Shown: one piece after another, positions 1-8,599 of the stretch
Position numbering within the stretch: the first letter of the stretch is position 1
Layout: every line of letters starts with the position of its first letter
Assembly (NCBI GenBank): GCA_005883765.1
Contig: VBAQ01000065.1
Coordinates: 20,962-74,393, forward strand
Direction: 5' to 3'
DNA length: 53,432 bases
Origin: Bacteroidota bacterium
GTDB taxonomy: Bacteria > Bacteroidota > Bacteroidia > Chitinophagales > Chitinophagaceae
Made by a program: the position numbers and the translations under genes
The notes under the pieces: generated by a model
Databases searched by the model: none
What the model was told of the DNA's origin: nothing
Seen by the model: the letters and a program-made list of their open reading frames with translations, nothing else

Positions 1-1821
1 CATGTCGCTGCTCATATCGTTGATCATTATCCGCGGATCAACTCCATTTCCAAAGCTGCGCATATCATCTGCATCATTGCCAAATGCCAGATCAGCTTCA
101 CCACTGCGTGTAAGGATCTTTTTCAAACCTGCTTCCTCATCAGCGGCGTTGAAAGGACTGTATCCATATTCGATGGCCCATGTATCGTAAGGTCCAACTT
201 TCGTCGTATAGTAGTCCCCTTGCTTGGCCCGATCGAGTGAAACATTGATGGCAGGATAGTCCATTACTGAACCTTGCAAACCTTCCGTATGGGTCAAAGA
301 CGTATTGTTGAGATCAGCCGGGCTAAGCATTTGCGAAGCCTTCATGTTGTGGTTGAGCCCCATCGTATGACCCATCTCGTGCATGATGAGGTAATACAAA
401 AACTGTTTATGCATCTCGCTGATCTCTTTTGGACTTGCTCCATCGACATCGAGTACAGTCAATCCGGTCGTGAATTGAGCTTTTAATTCCTGCGCCAGGT
501 TACAACTCATCCAATGTTTTTGCTGACTTGCTGATAAAAATAATTTATTCGGGTCGTTTTCATTTTGCATTTCACCGATGGCGGGATACCCGGTGTATAA
601 CTCTTCCTGGATCGGGATAGCACTTCCGCTAAACCATTCAACCGTTATGTCAGCGCCAAGTATTTCTCCGGTCTTCGGATTTACAAAACTGGGGCCGATG
701 GCTCCGTAGGATGGATATGGTGACGACACCCAGCGAATAACGTTGTAACGAATATCAGCCGGATCCCAGTCAGCATCATCGGGCATGATCTTCATCACCA
801 CTGCATTCTTAAATCCTGCTTTTTCAAACGCTTCATTCCATTTTAAACCAGCGTCCATAATTGTCTGCCTGTATTCAACCGGCGTCGTGTTTTCAATCCA
901 CCAAACGATGGGCTGCACGGGTTCGCTCATTGCGGTGCCTGGATCTTTTTTGACAAGGTTCCAGCGGTTGATCATATCCCTATAATCGGCGACTCTGATC
1001 GAAGTCAAATTGTCTACCTCCTGCATAAAATATCCCACCCTTGGATCATCACGGCGTGGACGGAAATCATCGTTTGGCATTTCGAGAAAAGAGTGCTGGA
1101 ACTTTATGCGGTTGTAGCGTGCGTCAGTTATGTCCTTCCCGCCTCCATTGTACGGCGTGGGATTATCATATGCCAGTTCAACGATTATGTCGGTGTTATT
1201 CGGAAAGGAACGAACCTGGTCATATTTTGATTTTGCGGCATTCAACGTACCGAGGCTAAAAACAGTACCCGGTGGCAATGTTGGAGGAATGAGCGGACGA
1301 ATAGGATCCAGTTTTTCACTTAAGAACAATCCATCGCCGGCAACAAGATATCCTGATGAGTCTTCCGCAACAATCTTATCGGAATAAAAAACTGCACCGG
1401 TCACATCCACATTGGCAGCCTTACTTACTGCATTGTTTTTGTCATAGTAAAAACTAGTATTTACCTGATTAAATTCCAGTTTATCAAACGCCTTCTGAAT
1501 CTTAAATACCCAAGTTTCCCGGATCATATTCTGATTCAGGTATAAACTGGTTGGGCCTCCCATGGAAAAGCTTTGATAAATATATTCTTTACCAAGCTGG
1601 TTCTTTTTCACATAGATCTGCACACTGCCGGATGTAGTGTCCTGGTAGAGCCTGAACAACCCATCGAATTTGCGATTGCCTTTTACTTTGTCGGTAAGGC
1701 TAGCCGGCTTCTTAGATTTACTGGTATCACCAGGCTGAGGGCCTGTGGGTTTGTTTTCCTGTGCTAATGCAGCTGAGATAACTAAGCATGCTGGTAACAA
1801 GAGAAAAAATATCTTTCTCAT
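1..1821 (-). CDS. Secreted zinc-dependent metalloprotease (DUF5117/DUF4953 type), C-terminus outside window
   Basis: The minus strand is open for 607 codons from an ATG at 1819-1821 to the window edge. The protein starts with a signal peptide (MRKIFFLLLPACLVISAALAQ), so it is exported. Residues 481-492 read HEMGHTMGLNHN, the HExxHxxGxxH zinc site of metzincin-like proteases; His481, His485 and His491 should bind zinc and Glu482 should be the general base. Length so far and motif position fit the large Bacteroidetes metalloproteases of about 800 residues annotated with DUF5117/DUF4953, so roughly a quarter is missing off the left edge. A weak -7-like GTACTTTG lies at 1843-1850. Family assignment is from motif and overall feel; the substrate is unknown. 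Confidence 0.85.
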   Translation of the reverse strand, partial: MRKIFFLLLPACLVISAALAQENKPTGPQPGDTSKSKKPASLTDKVKGNRKFDGLFRLYQDTTSGSVQIYVKKNQLGKEYIYQSFSMGGPTSLYLNQNMIRETWVFKIQKAFDKLEFNQVNTSFYYDKNNAVSKAANVDVTGAVFYSDKIVAEDSSGYLVAGDGLFLSEKLDPIRPLIPPTLPPGTVFSLGTLNAAKSKYDQVRSFPNNTDIIVELAYDNPTPYNGGGKDITDARYNRIKFQHSFLEMPNDDFRPRRDDPRVGYFMQEVDNLTSIRVADYRDMINRWNLVKKDPGTAMSEPVQPIVWWIENTTPVEYRQTIMDAGLKWNEAFEKAGFKNAVVMKIMPDDADWDPADIRYNVIRWVSSPYPSYGAIGPSFVNPKTGEILGADITVEWFSGSAIPIQEELYTGYPAIGEMQNENDPNKLFLSASQQKHWMSCNLAQELKAQFTTGLTVLDVDGASPKEISEMHKQFLYYLIMHEMGHTMGLNHNMKASQMLSPADLNNTSLTHTEGLQGSVMDYPAINVSLDRAKQGDYYTTKVGPYDTWAIEYGYSPFNAADEEAGLKKILTRSGEADLAFGNDADDMRSFGNGVDPRIMINDMSSDM

Positions 1822-1918
1822 AAATAAGTTTTTTTGAGGAAACAAAGTACGTTTCTTGATTAAATCGAAGAAAAAAATTTCCCCTTCCTTTGTGTTCTTT
1901 TGATAAGCGGTAAAAAGG

Positions 1919-3190
1919 TTATTTCAGCTTTTTCAATTTCACTGTTTCGATGCGGGTGTCGCTGACGTTGAGAATGTCAAACTCATAATCATCAATTATA
2001 ATGCGTTCCTTTTGGCGCGGGATCGTTTCATGGTAATTGATAATATAACCCGACAAGGTTTCGGATTCAGTAACCGGAAAGTCAAAATCATATTCCTTAT
2101 TCAGATAATCTACTTCCAGGCGGCCGGAAAAAATATATTCCGTTTCTGAAAGTTGCTTTTCAATAAACTCTTCTGCATCATACTCATCTTCTATTTCTCC
2201 AAAAATTTCTTCCAGCACATCTTCCATAGTGATAATGCCCGCGGTACCGCCAAATTCATCCACTACCCAGGCTATGCTTTTTCTTTCTTTGGTGAACTTA
2301 CTAATGAGATCAGCAGCGCTCATACTTTCGGGAACGGCTGGAATAGGCAGTAAGATCGATTGTATATCAGATGGGTTTTTAAAAAGATCAAGTTGATGTA
2401 TATAACCGACAATATGATCTATATTATTTTCAAACACTACCAGCTTGCTAAGTTTTGTTTCTATAAATCTTTTTCTAGCTTCCACCATCGATGCCTTGCG
2501 ATCAATGCCTGTAATTTCTTTTCGGGGCACCAGGCACTGCCTGATCTTTATTTTTGGGAGTTCTAAGGCATTCTCAAAAAGCCTCGTATTTAATTCTTCT
2601 CTCTCATCAGTCGAGTCATGGCTTTGTTGAAAAAGTTGGTCCAGGTCGTTGCGATTCAATGCCGCTTTTTTTTCGTTATATCGAACATTGAACAGATATT
2701 TCAAAAGCCATTCGGATAATTTTATCAGGCCTGAAGCGAGAGGATATAGCATTTGGTAAAAAAAGTCGATTATGAGAGCAAGCCTGCTGAGCCAGGCATT
2801 ACTCCGGGCCCTGAAAATAGCACGGGGTATAAATTCAGCAAAAATAATGACGACGAAAGTTGCAATGACGATCTCAACAAGGATATCAACGGTTCCCGGG
2901 ATCTGCCTGTTGATTTTTTTTTCGAGGTAATTCCATGCGGGACGCATTACTGTAGAGACCTGCAAGCTGAAAAAAACCAAAAAAATATTGAATCCAATAA
3001 GCGTTGTCCCGAGGAATCGAACCGGTGACTCTGTGAACTGAGCCAGCAAACGACCGGCCATTGTTCCCTGTTTCTTTTTTAATTCAATACCCAGCCGGTT
3101 TGCACTGTAAAACGCCATTTCAATACCCGCAAAAAAACCCATCAGGAGCAGAGTAAACACAAACCATATGATCGTTTTCACGTCAAACAT
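1919..3190 (-). CDS. gldE: Gliding motility-associated CNNM/CBS/CorC protein GldE
   Basis: The 423-residue membrane protein has a DUF21/CNNM part with about four hydrophobic segments in the first 160 residues, a CBS pair at about 200-330 and a CorC/HlyC-type C-terminal domain from about 345. The signature DEFGGTAGIITMEDVLEEIF begins near residue 309 and is typical of CorC-like proteins. In Bacteroidetes this architecture and length is GldE, an inner-membrane protein associated with the type IX secretion/gliding apparatus; paralogues are annotated as hemolysin or Mg/Co efflux proteins, which remains the alternative. A -7-like TATCTTTA lies 7 bases upstream of the ATG. gldC lies 5.4 kb away, supporting a gliding lineage. 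Confidence 0.8.
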   Translation of the reverse strand: MFDVKTIIWFVFTLLLMGFFAGIEMAFYSANRLGIELKKKQGTMAGRLLAQFTESPVRFLGTTLIGFNIFLVFFSLQVSTVMRPAWNYLEKKINRQIPGTVDILVEIVIATFVVIIFAEFIPRAIFRARSNAWLSRLALIIDFFYQMLYPLASGLIKLSEWLLKYLFNVRYNEKKAALNRNDLDQLFQQSHDSTDEREELNTRLFENALELPKIKIRQCLVPRKEITGIDRKASMVEARKRFIETKLSKLVVFENNIDHIVGYIHQLDLFKNPSDIQSILLPIPAVPESMSAADLISKFTKERKSIAWVVDEFGGTAGIITMEDVLEEIFGEIEDEYDAEEFIEKQLSETEYIFSGRLEVDYLNKEYDFDFPVTESETLSGYIINYHETIPRQKERIIIDDYEFDILNVSDTRIETVKLKKLK

Positions 3191-3197
3191 GCGGACG

Positions 3198-3205
3198 TAA
3201 AGATA
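3198..3205 (-). promoter_or_regulatory. Putative -7 box of gldE (TATCTTTA)
   Basis: On the minus strand TATCTTTA matches the Bacteroidetes -7 consensus TAnnTTTG except for the last base. It ends 7 bases before the gldE ATG, so the transcript would have almost no leader. Confidence 0.4.
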
Positions 3206-3306
3206 AATAAACGCAACTCAACGCGTCTTAAATGGATCCATTACTGCGCAGGCTAATTTAATTAGGGACCAAACAGTGCTAACAAGGCAAATATCCTTTA
3301 CGGTTC

Positions 3307-3876
3307 TCAGGAGTTTATAAATGTTTTCACGGTTTCTTCGGCTTCTTTACAGGCACGATCAAGACTTTCATTCACGATCGCTTTGTCGAAGCTGTGTTGG
3401 AAGGAAATTTCAAAGCTCGCTTTATTAATTCTGGCCTGGAGACTTTCCTGAGTTTCTGTTCCACGAGATAACAATCGCTGTTTTAATTCTTCGAGAGTCG
3501 GTGGTTCCACAAAAATGGTGAATGTATTTTTTGGATATTGCTGCTGTACATGGATGGCACCTTTTACATCAATATCGAGAAGGGGAATTTTTCCCATATC
3601 CCAAATTCTTTGCAATTCCGATTTTAGTGTGCCATAGTATGTTCCCTCGTAAACCATCTCCCATTCCACGAATTCATTCAGTTGAATTTTTTTCCGAAAC
3701 TCTTCTTCTGAGATAAAATAATAGTCTGTCTTGTCTTTTTCATGGGGACGTGGTGGGCGGGTGGTCGCAGAAACAGAAAAGCTTAGCTGAGCAATTGTCT
3801 TCAACAAATAATGAGTTATGGAAGTTTTCCCGGCGCCTGAAGGAGCTGTAATAATTAGAATCTTCCGCTTTTGCAT
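3307..3876 (-). CDS. gmk: Guanylate kinase
   Basis: It phosphorylates GMP to GDP with ATP in the cytoplasm. With the start at ATG 3876 the protein is 189 residues, the usual length; an upstream in-frame ATG would add ten hydrophobic residues and overlap a TTTCTTTG -7-like box, so it is rejected. The P-loop APSGAGKT is at residues 11-18, followed by the GMP-binding segment with SVSATTRPPRPHEKDKTDYY and EFVEWEMVYEGTYYGT. The C-terminal lid and helix FDKAIVNESLDRACKEAEE are present. It lies downstream of murA on the same strand, with a possible 55-codon ORF on the other strand between them. Confidence 0.95.
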   Translation of the reverse strand: MQKRKILIITAPSGAGKTSITHYLLKTIAQLSFSVSATTRPPRPHEKDKTDYYFISEEEFRKKIQLNEFVEWEMVYEGTYYGTLKSELQRIWDMGKIPLLDIDVKGAIHVQQQYPKNTFTIFVEPPTLEELKQRLLSRGTETQESLQARINKASFEISFQHSFDKAIVNESLDRACKEAEETVKTFINS

Positions 3877-3880
3877 GATG

Positions 3881-3888
3881 CAAAGAAA
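3881..3888 (-). promoter_or_regulatory. Putative -7 box of gmk (TTTCTTTG)
   Basis: TTTCTTTG on the minus strand differs from TAnnTTTG at one base and ends four bases before the chosen gmk ATG. It was used to prefer the shorter gmk start. Confidence 0.3.
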
Positions 3889-3950
3889 GAATAAAATGGA
3901 TAACAATTAGCCAGGCATCTGACTGAAATCAGTTAGTTGGAGGCACTGAA

Positions 3951-4118
3951 ATGCTACCTTTTGCTCTCAGCGATGATCACGGCAAAGAAAATAGCAGCCC
4001 GCACACGTTTACCCGATGGCATTGGCGAAACTTTGGAAAATCGCCTGCGGCCGCCAAACATTTTTTTGATGAAACACTGAGGACCCTGGAAACGGAAGGG
4101 AAAAAATCTTTCGAATAA
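3951..4118 (+). CDS. Possible 55-residue small protein, unknown
   Basis: An ATG at 3951, preceded by GGAGG seven bases upstream (unusually good for this genome), opens a 55-codon frame ending in TAA. The product (starts MLPFALSDDHGKEN, ends TLRTLETEGKKSFE) is polar with an aromatic stretch HTFTRWHWRNFGKS, and looks more like a soluble protein than random translation. It sits in the gap between gmk and murA, opposite in strand to both. I recognise no family. It could be a chance ORF; conservation in relatives is the deciding test. Confidence 0.35.
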   Translation: MLPFALSDDHGKENSSPHTFTRWHWRNFGKSPAAAKHFFDETLRTLETEGKKSFE

Positions 4119-4133
4119 CTGTTTCTATCGCCG

Positions 4134-5438
4134 TTAAATTCTCTGTATCTCTGCACCTAATTTTCTCAATCGTTCATCAATATTCTGATAACCGCGGTCT
4201 ATTTGCTCAATATTTTGAATTACACTTTTGCCCTCGGCACTTAATGCTGCGATGAGCAATGCAACGCCGGCCCGTATATCCGGGCTGCTCATCGCGATGC
4301 CCCGTAATTGTTGCTGTCTTTCCAAACCTATAACGACGGCGCGGTGAGGGTCGCACAAAATTATTTGTGCTCCCATATCAATTAATTTATCAACAAAGAA
4401 TAACCTGCTTTCAAACATTTTCTGATGAATGAGCACACTGCCCCTGGCCTGTATGGAAGTGACCAAAACTATACTGAGGAGATCGGGCGTGAACCCAGGC
4501 CAGGGATGATCATAAATGGTCAGCACGCCTCCATCCAGGTACCGGTGCACCTCATACACATCCTGCGATGGAATGTGAAGATCATCGTCCAAATAATTCA
4601 TTTGTATGCCAAGCTGCTGAAACTTTTCCGGAATGATGCCGATATAATCCAGCCCTGCATTTTTAATAACAATGTCACTTTGCGTCATAGCAGCCAGGCC
4701 GATAAAAGAACCAACCTCGATCATGTCAGGCAACATGCGGTGCTCGGTGCCGCCCAGGTAATTCACCCCGTCGATTCGCAACAAGTTACTGCCGATCCCT
4801 TCGATCTTTGCTCCCATTTTAGTGAGCATTTTACAAAGCTGCTGGATGTACGGTTCGCAAGCAGCATTGTAAATTGTAGTTTTCCCAATCGCCATCACAG
4901 CCGCCATGATCAGGTTAGCAGTTCCGGTAACAGAAGGCTCATCCATCAATAAAAAAGAACCTTTGAGATTGGGAGCCAGCAAATGAAAAAATCCATCCTC
5001 GGGGTGATAATTAAATGAAGCACCGAGTCTTTCAAAATTCACAATGTGAGTATCCAATCTTCTTCTTCCGATCTTATCACCTCCCGGTTTTGGGATAAAT
5101 GCCTTTCGAAAACGTGCGAGCATAGGTCCGGCGAGCATTACCGAGCCTCTTAGTCTCCCGCTTTTTTTTCTGAAAGTTTCACTGTGCAAAAAGTCTATAT
5201 CAACATCATCAGCCTGGAAAATGCAGGTGTCCTTTTGCGGTCTTTCAATTTTCACCTTCATTTCACCTAACAATTCTATCAAAAGATTTACATCGAGGAT
5301 GTCTGGAATGTTAGTGATGGTTACTTTTTCCGGAGTTAAAATGACAGCGCTGATAATTTGAAGTGCTTCATTCTTTGCGCCCTGGGGAATGATCTCACCA
5401 GACAATTTTTTTCCGCCATTTACTTCGAAAGAATGCAT
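4134..5438 (-). CDS. murA: UDP-N-acetylglucosamine 1-carboxyvinyltransferase with Asp at the catalytic Cys position
   Basis: MurA transfers enolpyruvate from PEP to UDP-GlcNAc, the first committed step of peptidoglycan synthesis. The 434-residue protein has the EPSP-synthase fold signatures: GGKKLSGEI at the start, GAKNEAL at 20-26, and the active-site loop PGGDKIGRRRLDTH around 118-131. In Escherichia coli MurA the loop position is Cys115; here codon 5076-5078 is GAT, giving Asp121. Asp is known to support catalysis in other MurAs and to give insensitivity to fosfomycin. A GGGAGG element precedes the ATG, and DUF4290 lies 92 bp upstream in the same direction, so the two are probably co-transcribed, as in other Bacteroidetes. 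Confidence 0.95.
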   Translation of the reverse strand: MHSFEVNGGKKLSGEIIPQGAKNEALQIISAVILTPEKVTITNIPDILDVNLLIELLGEMKVKIERPQKDTCIFQADDVDIDFLHSETFRKKSGRLRGSVMLAGPMLARFRKAFIPKPGGDKIGRRRLDTHIVNFERLGASFNYHPEDGFFHLLAPNLKGSFLLMDEPSVTGTANLIMAAVMAIGKTTIYNAACEPYIQQLCKMLTKMGAKIEGIGSNLLRIDGVNYLGGTEHRMLPDMIEVGSFIGLAAMTQSDIVIKNAGLDYIGIIPEKFQQLGIQMNYLDDDLHIPSQDVYEVHRYLDGGVLTIYDHPWPGFTPDLLSIVLVTSIQARGSVLIHQKMFESRLFFVDKLIDMGAQIILCDPHRAVVIGLERQQQLRGIAMSSPDIRAGVALLIAALSAEGKSVIQNIEQIDRGYQNIDERLRKLGAEIQRI

Positions 5439-5530
5439 TGGATCCTCCCATTCGATAATTGGAAGTGTGATGAATAGAACAGAATTGATTCAATAAAATT
5501 ATGAAAGTCCAGTTTCGGCAGATCGGGGCA

Positions 5531-6205
5531 TCAATACCTTTTCTTCTTAAACTGTCCACCGCCACCGCCGCGGTCATTGCGGTCCCTGCGGCCGCCATTA
5601 CCACCGCGTTGTTGAAATTTGCCTCGCTGTTTTCCGTATCCTCCTCCGCGGTTGTCCTGCTGCGGTCGATAAGCTTTTACAAACGGGGTGTTTGTAAATT
5701 CAAGCTGGCCGTGTGTAATGCCGGTTAATTCACTTTGTATGGCATCATCATGCACTAGTTCTTTGTGCCAGTTATTGTAGGCAAGCTTCATGTAGTAAGC
5801 GATGGCATTTGCAAACCCCAATCTCTTTTCGGGATTTTCCTCTTTTAACGCTTTATCAATGACAACTTCCAAATTCTTGCCCAGGTGCGAGAATTTGGGA
5901 TAGCGTTTGGGATATGGCAATGGATCGGGCTTGCTTTTCAACGTCTCTCTGGTAGGAATTGGATATGGTGATCTTACATTGAGCTTAAAATCTGAGATAA
6001 GGAAAAGGTGATCCCACAATTTGTGGCGAAAATCTTCTACATTTTTCAAGTGCGGATTTAGAAAACCCATTAGCTCAATCACGACCTGGGCGTTGCGTTG
6101 GCGGTGCTCGGGATCTTCAATGGTAACCAGGTACTCTATCATCTTTTGAATATGGCGTCCATATTCACGCATTACTAAGTAATTTCTCGTAGTATTATAT
6201 TCCAT
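5531..6205 (-). CDS. DUF4290 domain-containing protein with RGG-rich tail
   Basis: The protein beginning MEYNTTRNYLVMREYGRHIQ is the DUF4290 family, a Bacteroidetes-specific cytoplasmic protein of unknown function usually found just upstream of murA, as here. I chose ATG 6205 (224 residues) because family members start this way and because a perfect -7 box TACATTTG lies 17 bases upstream; the longer frame would add 43 residues read from promoter DNA. Residues 1-178 are the helical domain. Residues 180-224 are a low-complexity tail rich in Gly and Arg with repeated RGG, ending GGGGGQFKKKRY, which resembles eukaryote-like RGG RNA-binding tails. The function of the tail is inference only. Confidence 0.85.
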   Translation of the reverse strand: MEYNTTRNYLVMREYGRHIQKMIEYLVTIEDPEHRQRNAQVVIELMGFLNPHLKNVEDFRHKLWDHLFLISDFKLNVRSPYPIPTRETLKSKPDPLPYPKRYPKFSHLGKNLEVVIDKALKEENPEKRLGFANAIAYYMKLAYNNWHKELVHDDAIQSELTGITHGQLEFTNTPFVKAYRPQQDNRGGGYGKQRGKFQQRGGNGGRRDRNDRGGGGGQFKKKRY

Positions 6206-6222
6206 GCAAAAGGAGATTAAAG

Positions 6223-6230
6223 CAAATGTA
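6223..6230 (-). promoter_or_regulatory. -7 box of the DUF4290-murA unit (TACATTTG)
   Basis: A perfect TAnnTTTG match on the minus strand, ending 17 bases before the DUF4290 ATG. No clear TTG was found at the -33 distance. Confidence 0.5.
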
Positions 6231-6295
6231 GACAATTGGTTTAATAGTTTAAGACTATACGGGGACTTCAGAAGGTTCAAAGTGTATAAAAAGAT

Positions 6296-6320
6296 AAGGG
6301 GCCCCGAACCAAGGCCCCTT
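6296..6320 (-). terminator. Rho-independent terminator-like hairpin
   Basis: AAGGGGCC and GGCCCCTT form a perfect 8-bp stem around a 9-base loop. On the minus strand the stem is followed by ATCTTTTT, so it should stop transcripts arriving from the orphan island to the right before they enter DUF4290. A second short hairpin, CCTCTT with AAGAGG around a 6-base loop, lies at 6335-6352. Confidence 0.6.
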
Positions 6321-6459
6321 TTACAAGCCACCATCCTCTTCCACCTAAGAGGTCATTTAATTAAAAGTTGATTGACACAAGACAGATGGCTCGTTACATC
6401 AATTAGCCTCAACCAATACATTCTACGCTGTAACGTCGTCACATACCATCAAAACATCA

Positions 6460-7120
6460 CTATAAACCTAAACTTCTTTGCGAAAAACTGTCTGACCTTG
6501 TGTATTCGGAAATCTCGATTAAAAATTTACCAGAAAAAAGATTAACAAATTTGGTACCAACAACCCCATCCAACGGATTTGAGCAAATATTTATTTTCGT
6601 CTCATCTGTCTTCTCAAGTTCAACTGCTTTTGTAACACTTAAGTCAACGTGACCATCCCGATATAATTCCCACATTCCCGAAAAATAGTTGTGCCTTTTG
6701 TTTCTCTTCGTTGAATAAGCAAATCTATGATCCTCGTTCGAATTTTTCGTCATGAAACAAACATTTTCAAACGGATACTTTTTATATTTCAGTCGCGCCT
6801 TATAAGAATTGCTGTCTATCTCCTCAAAACCACGCCACTTTCGCCGACACTTTGCCCGCCGCTAATTTAGCTACATAAAACGGACACGCATTTAAAGAAA
6901 GTGTGAAAATTGGATGCCCATAGTTCAAGCTTCGATTTAAGTTTCTTTTTGTGCCCGGTGAAAATAGATCACCCCCGGCAGTCTGCACACGAGGACAGAA
7001 GTTCGGAAATTTACACTGTGTGGAATAATAACCCCTGCCCATTCTGAACATTGACTCACATGGCACGTTGCCCGGGTTGTTGGGAAAATAATCGTTTTTG
7101 ATTTCGCAGCCGATCATCAC
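6460..7120 (-). pseudogene. Unknown orphan gene, probably split by a frameshift
   Basis: Two minus-strand frames follow each other. The upstream one (6824-7120, GTG or ATG start, 98 codons) is Cys-containing (ESMFRMGRGYYSTQCKFPNF) and ends KVSAKVAWF-stop. The downstream frame is open from about 6865 to 6460 without its own start until ATG 6753, and reads GFEEIDSNSYKARLKYKKYP then FENVCFMTKNSNEDHRF, a natural-looking protein sequence before that ATG. A single-base shift near 6830-6845 would join the halves into one protein of about 210 residues. No family was recognised. It may be a decayed gene, a programmed shift, a sequencing error, or two unrelated ORFs. Confidence 0.35.
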
Positions 7121-7427
7121 AAAAAATATGAGTTAAAAAGATAAGTGTTTTTCATAGGTCAGGGTTTTGGTCTAAGGATACCGGAATAGTAAAAACAAAA
7201 TTACATCTGTTATTCATACCAGTCAATTGTAAAACTTCCACTTTTACAACTCCGTATTAAATGAACCCCGGTTGAATTTGTTACGGTTAATTATCCGTTC
7301 TTGTTTAGAAAAAATCAGTAAATATCCAATAGAAAAAAATGAACGTAATAAATGAGACGGCGATTGAACTTTCCCGAAGGTTGCGCGTAAGTTTCCTTAG
7401 CTATAATCAGGAAGGTTCGCAGCCGTC
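7121..7427. other. AT-rich spacer without a gene
   Basis: About 300 bases between the orphan island and the GT4 gene. I see no convincing ORF, RNA gene or repeat, only AT-rich sequence that leads into the promoter of the glycosyltransferase. Confidence 0.5.
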
Positions 7428-7435
7428 TATCTTTG
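7428..7435 (+). promoter_or_regulatory. -7 box of the GT4 glycosyltransferase (TATCTTTG)
   Basis: A perfect TAnnTTTG match that ends only 7 bases before the ATG, so initiation is expected at or next to the start codon (leaderless or nearly so). Confidence 0.5.
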
Positions 7436-7442
7436 CTAACAC

Positions 7443-8567
7443 ATGAACATCGCAGTAAATACCAGGTTCTTGCTTTCTGACTATTTAGAAGGTTATGGCT
7501 ATTTTGTTTTTGAAATTTTTAAATATTTGACGAACAAATACCCGGAACATCGATTCATTTTTATTTTCGACAGGCCCTATGATGATCGATTTGTTTTTTC
7601 ACAAAACATCGTACCAGTCGTTGTCGGGCCGCCGGCAAGACACCCACTATTATGGAAATTCTGGTATGATGTGAAAATTCCGGCCGTCTTAAAAAAATAT
7701 AAAGCTGATGTTTTTGTTTCTGTCGACGGGTTATGCTCGCTGACAACAACGGTTTCCCAATGCCTCGTTGTACATGACCTGGCCTTTATTCATTATCCGG
7801 CCCACATCAAGAAATCTCATCTCTATTTTTATAAAAGATATACTCCAAGATTTCTACAGAAGGCAAAAGCAATTGCTACTGTATCCGAATTTTCAAAACA
7901 GGATATCATTCGTACCTATAAAACTGACCCCGACAAAATAAATGTGGTGTATAGCGCGGCAAAAGAAATTTTCAAGCCTGTTTCGGGCGAGATGAGTGAA
8001 GAGGTAAAAAATAAGTACACCGAAGGCAAAGAATATTTTTTATACGTAGGAGCGATTCACCCGAGAAAAAACCTTGTAAACCTCTTGAAAGCATTTTCTG
8101 TTTTTAAGAAAAGACAAAAAAGCAATTTTAAACTTGTCCTGGCTGGAAGACTTGCGTGGAAGAAGGACACCTTTATTCAAAATTTGAAAAGATATAAATA
8201 CAGGGATGATGTCGTGATCTTAGGATACCTGGATGAGGATGAACTTGTAAAAATTACCGGGTCCGCCTATGCGCTGGTATATCCATCCCTGTTGGAAGGT
8301 TTCGGTGTTCCCGTTCTTGAGGCTATGAAATGCAACGTGCCTGTTGTCACCTCTTCTAACTCCTCGATGCAGGAAATAGCAAAAGATGCGGCTCTATATG
8401 CCGAGGCAAATGACCCGGATGACATTGCGGAAAAAATAATGCTCATTTATAAAAACGAAAATTTGAGAAAGGAATTAATTGAAAAAGGAACATCCATTGC
8501 AAAAGAATATTCATGGCACCGGACTGCTGAATTACTTTGGCAAAGCATTCAAAAAGCAGTTGATTGA
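7443..8567 (+). CDS. GT4-family glycosyltransferase
   Basis: A 374-residue GT-B type retaining glycosyltransferase that should move a sugar from a nucleotide donor to a glycan or lipid acceptor at the inner membrane face. The N-terminal half carries an acceptor-side Rossmann fold with LVVHDLAFIHYPAH near residues 109-122 and TVSEFSKQDI. The C-terminal half has the donor-site signatures YVGAIHPRKNLVNLLKAF, VILGYLDEDELVKI and the E-x7-E block LLEGFGVPVLEAMKCNVPVV. No cleavable signal or membrane span is apparent. It stands alone rather than in a polysaccharide cluster; gldC follows with its own promoter. The sugar and acceptor cannot be told. Confidence 0.85.
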   Translation: MNIAVNTRFLLSDYLEGYGYFVFEIFKYLTNKYPEHRFIFIFDRPYDDRFVFSQNIVPVVVGPPARHPLLWKFWYDVKIPAVLKKYKADVFVSVDGLCSLTTTVSQCLVVHDLAFIHYPAHIKKSHLYFYKRYTPRFLQKAKAIATVSEFSKQDIIRTYKTDPDKINVVYSAAKEIFKPVSGEMSEEVKNKYTEGKEYFLYVGAIHPRKNLVNLLKAFSVFKKRQKSNFKLVLAGRLAWKKDTFIQNLKRYKYRDDVVILGYLDEDELVKITGSAYALVYPSLLEGFGVPVLEAMKCNVPVVTSSNSSMQEIAKDAALYAEANDPDDIAEKIMLIYKNENLRKELIEKGTSIAKEYSWHRTAELLWQSIQKAVD

Positions 8568-8572
8568 TTAAC

Positions 8573-8580
8573 TACCTTTG
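8573..8580 (+). promoter_or_regulatory. -7 box of gldC (TACCTTTG)
   Basis: A perfect TAnnTTTG match beginning 5 bases after the glycosyltransferase stop and ending 19 bases before the gldC ATG. Confidence 0.5.
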
Positions 8581-8599
8581 CCGCTCAAGCTGACTCTGT

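Noticed and set aside
4425-4952. Long plus-strand ORF (175 codons) opposite murA
   Set aside because: It is the complement of a clear murA gene; its translation has no family features.
6206-6334. N-terminal extension of DUF4290 by 43 residues
   Set aside because: It reads through the -7 box and the hairpin; family members start at MEYNTTRN.
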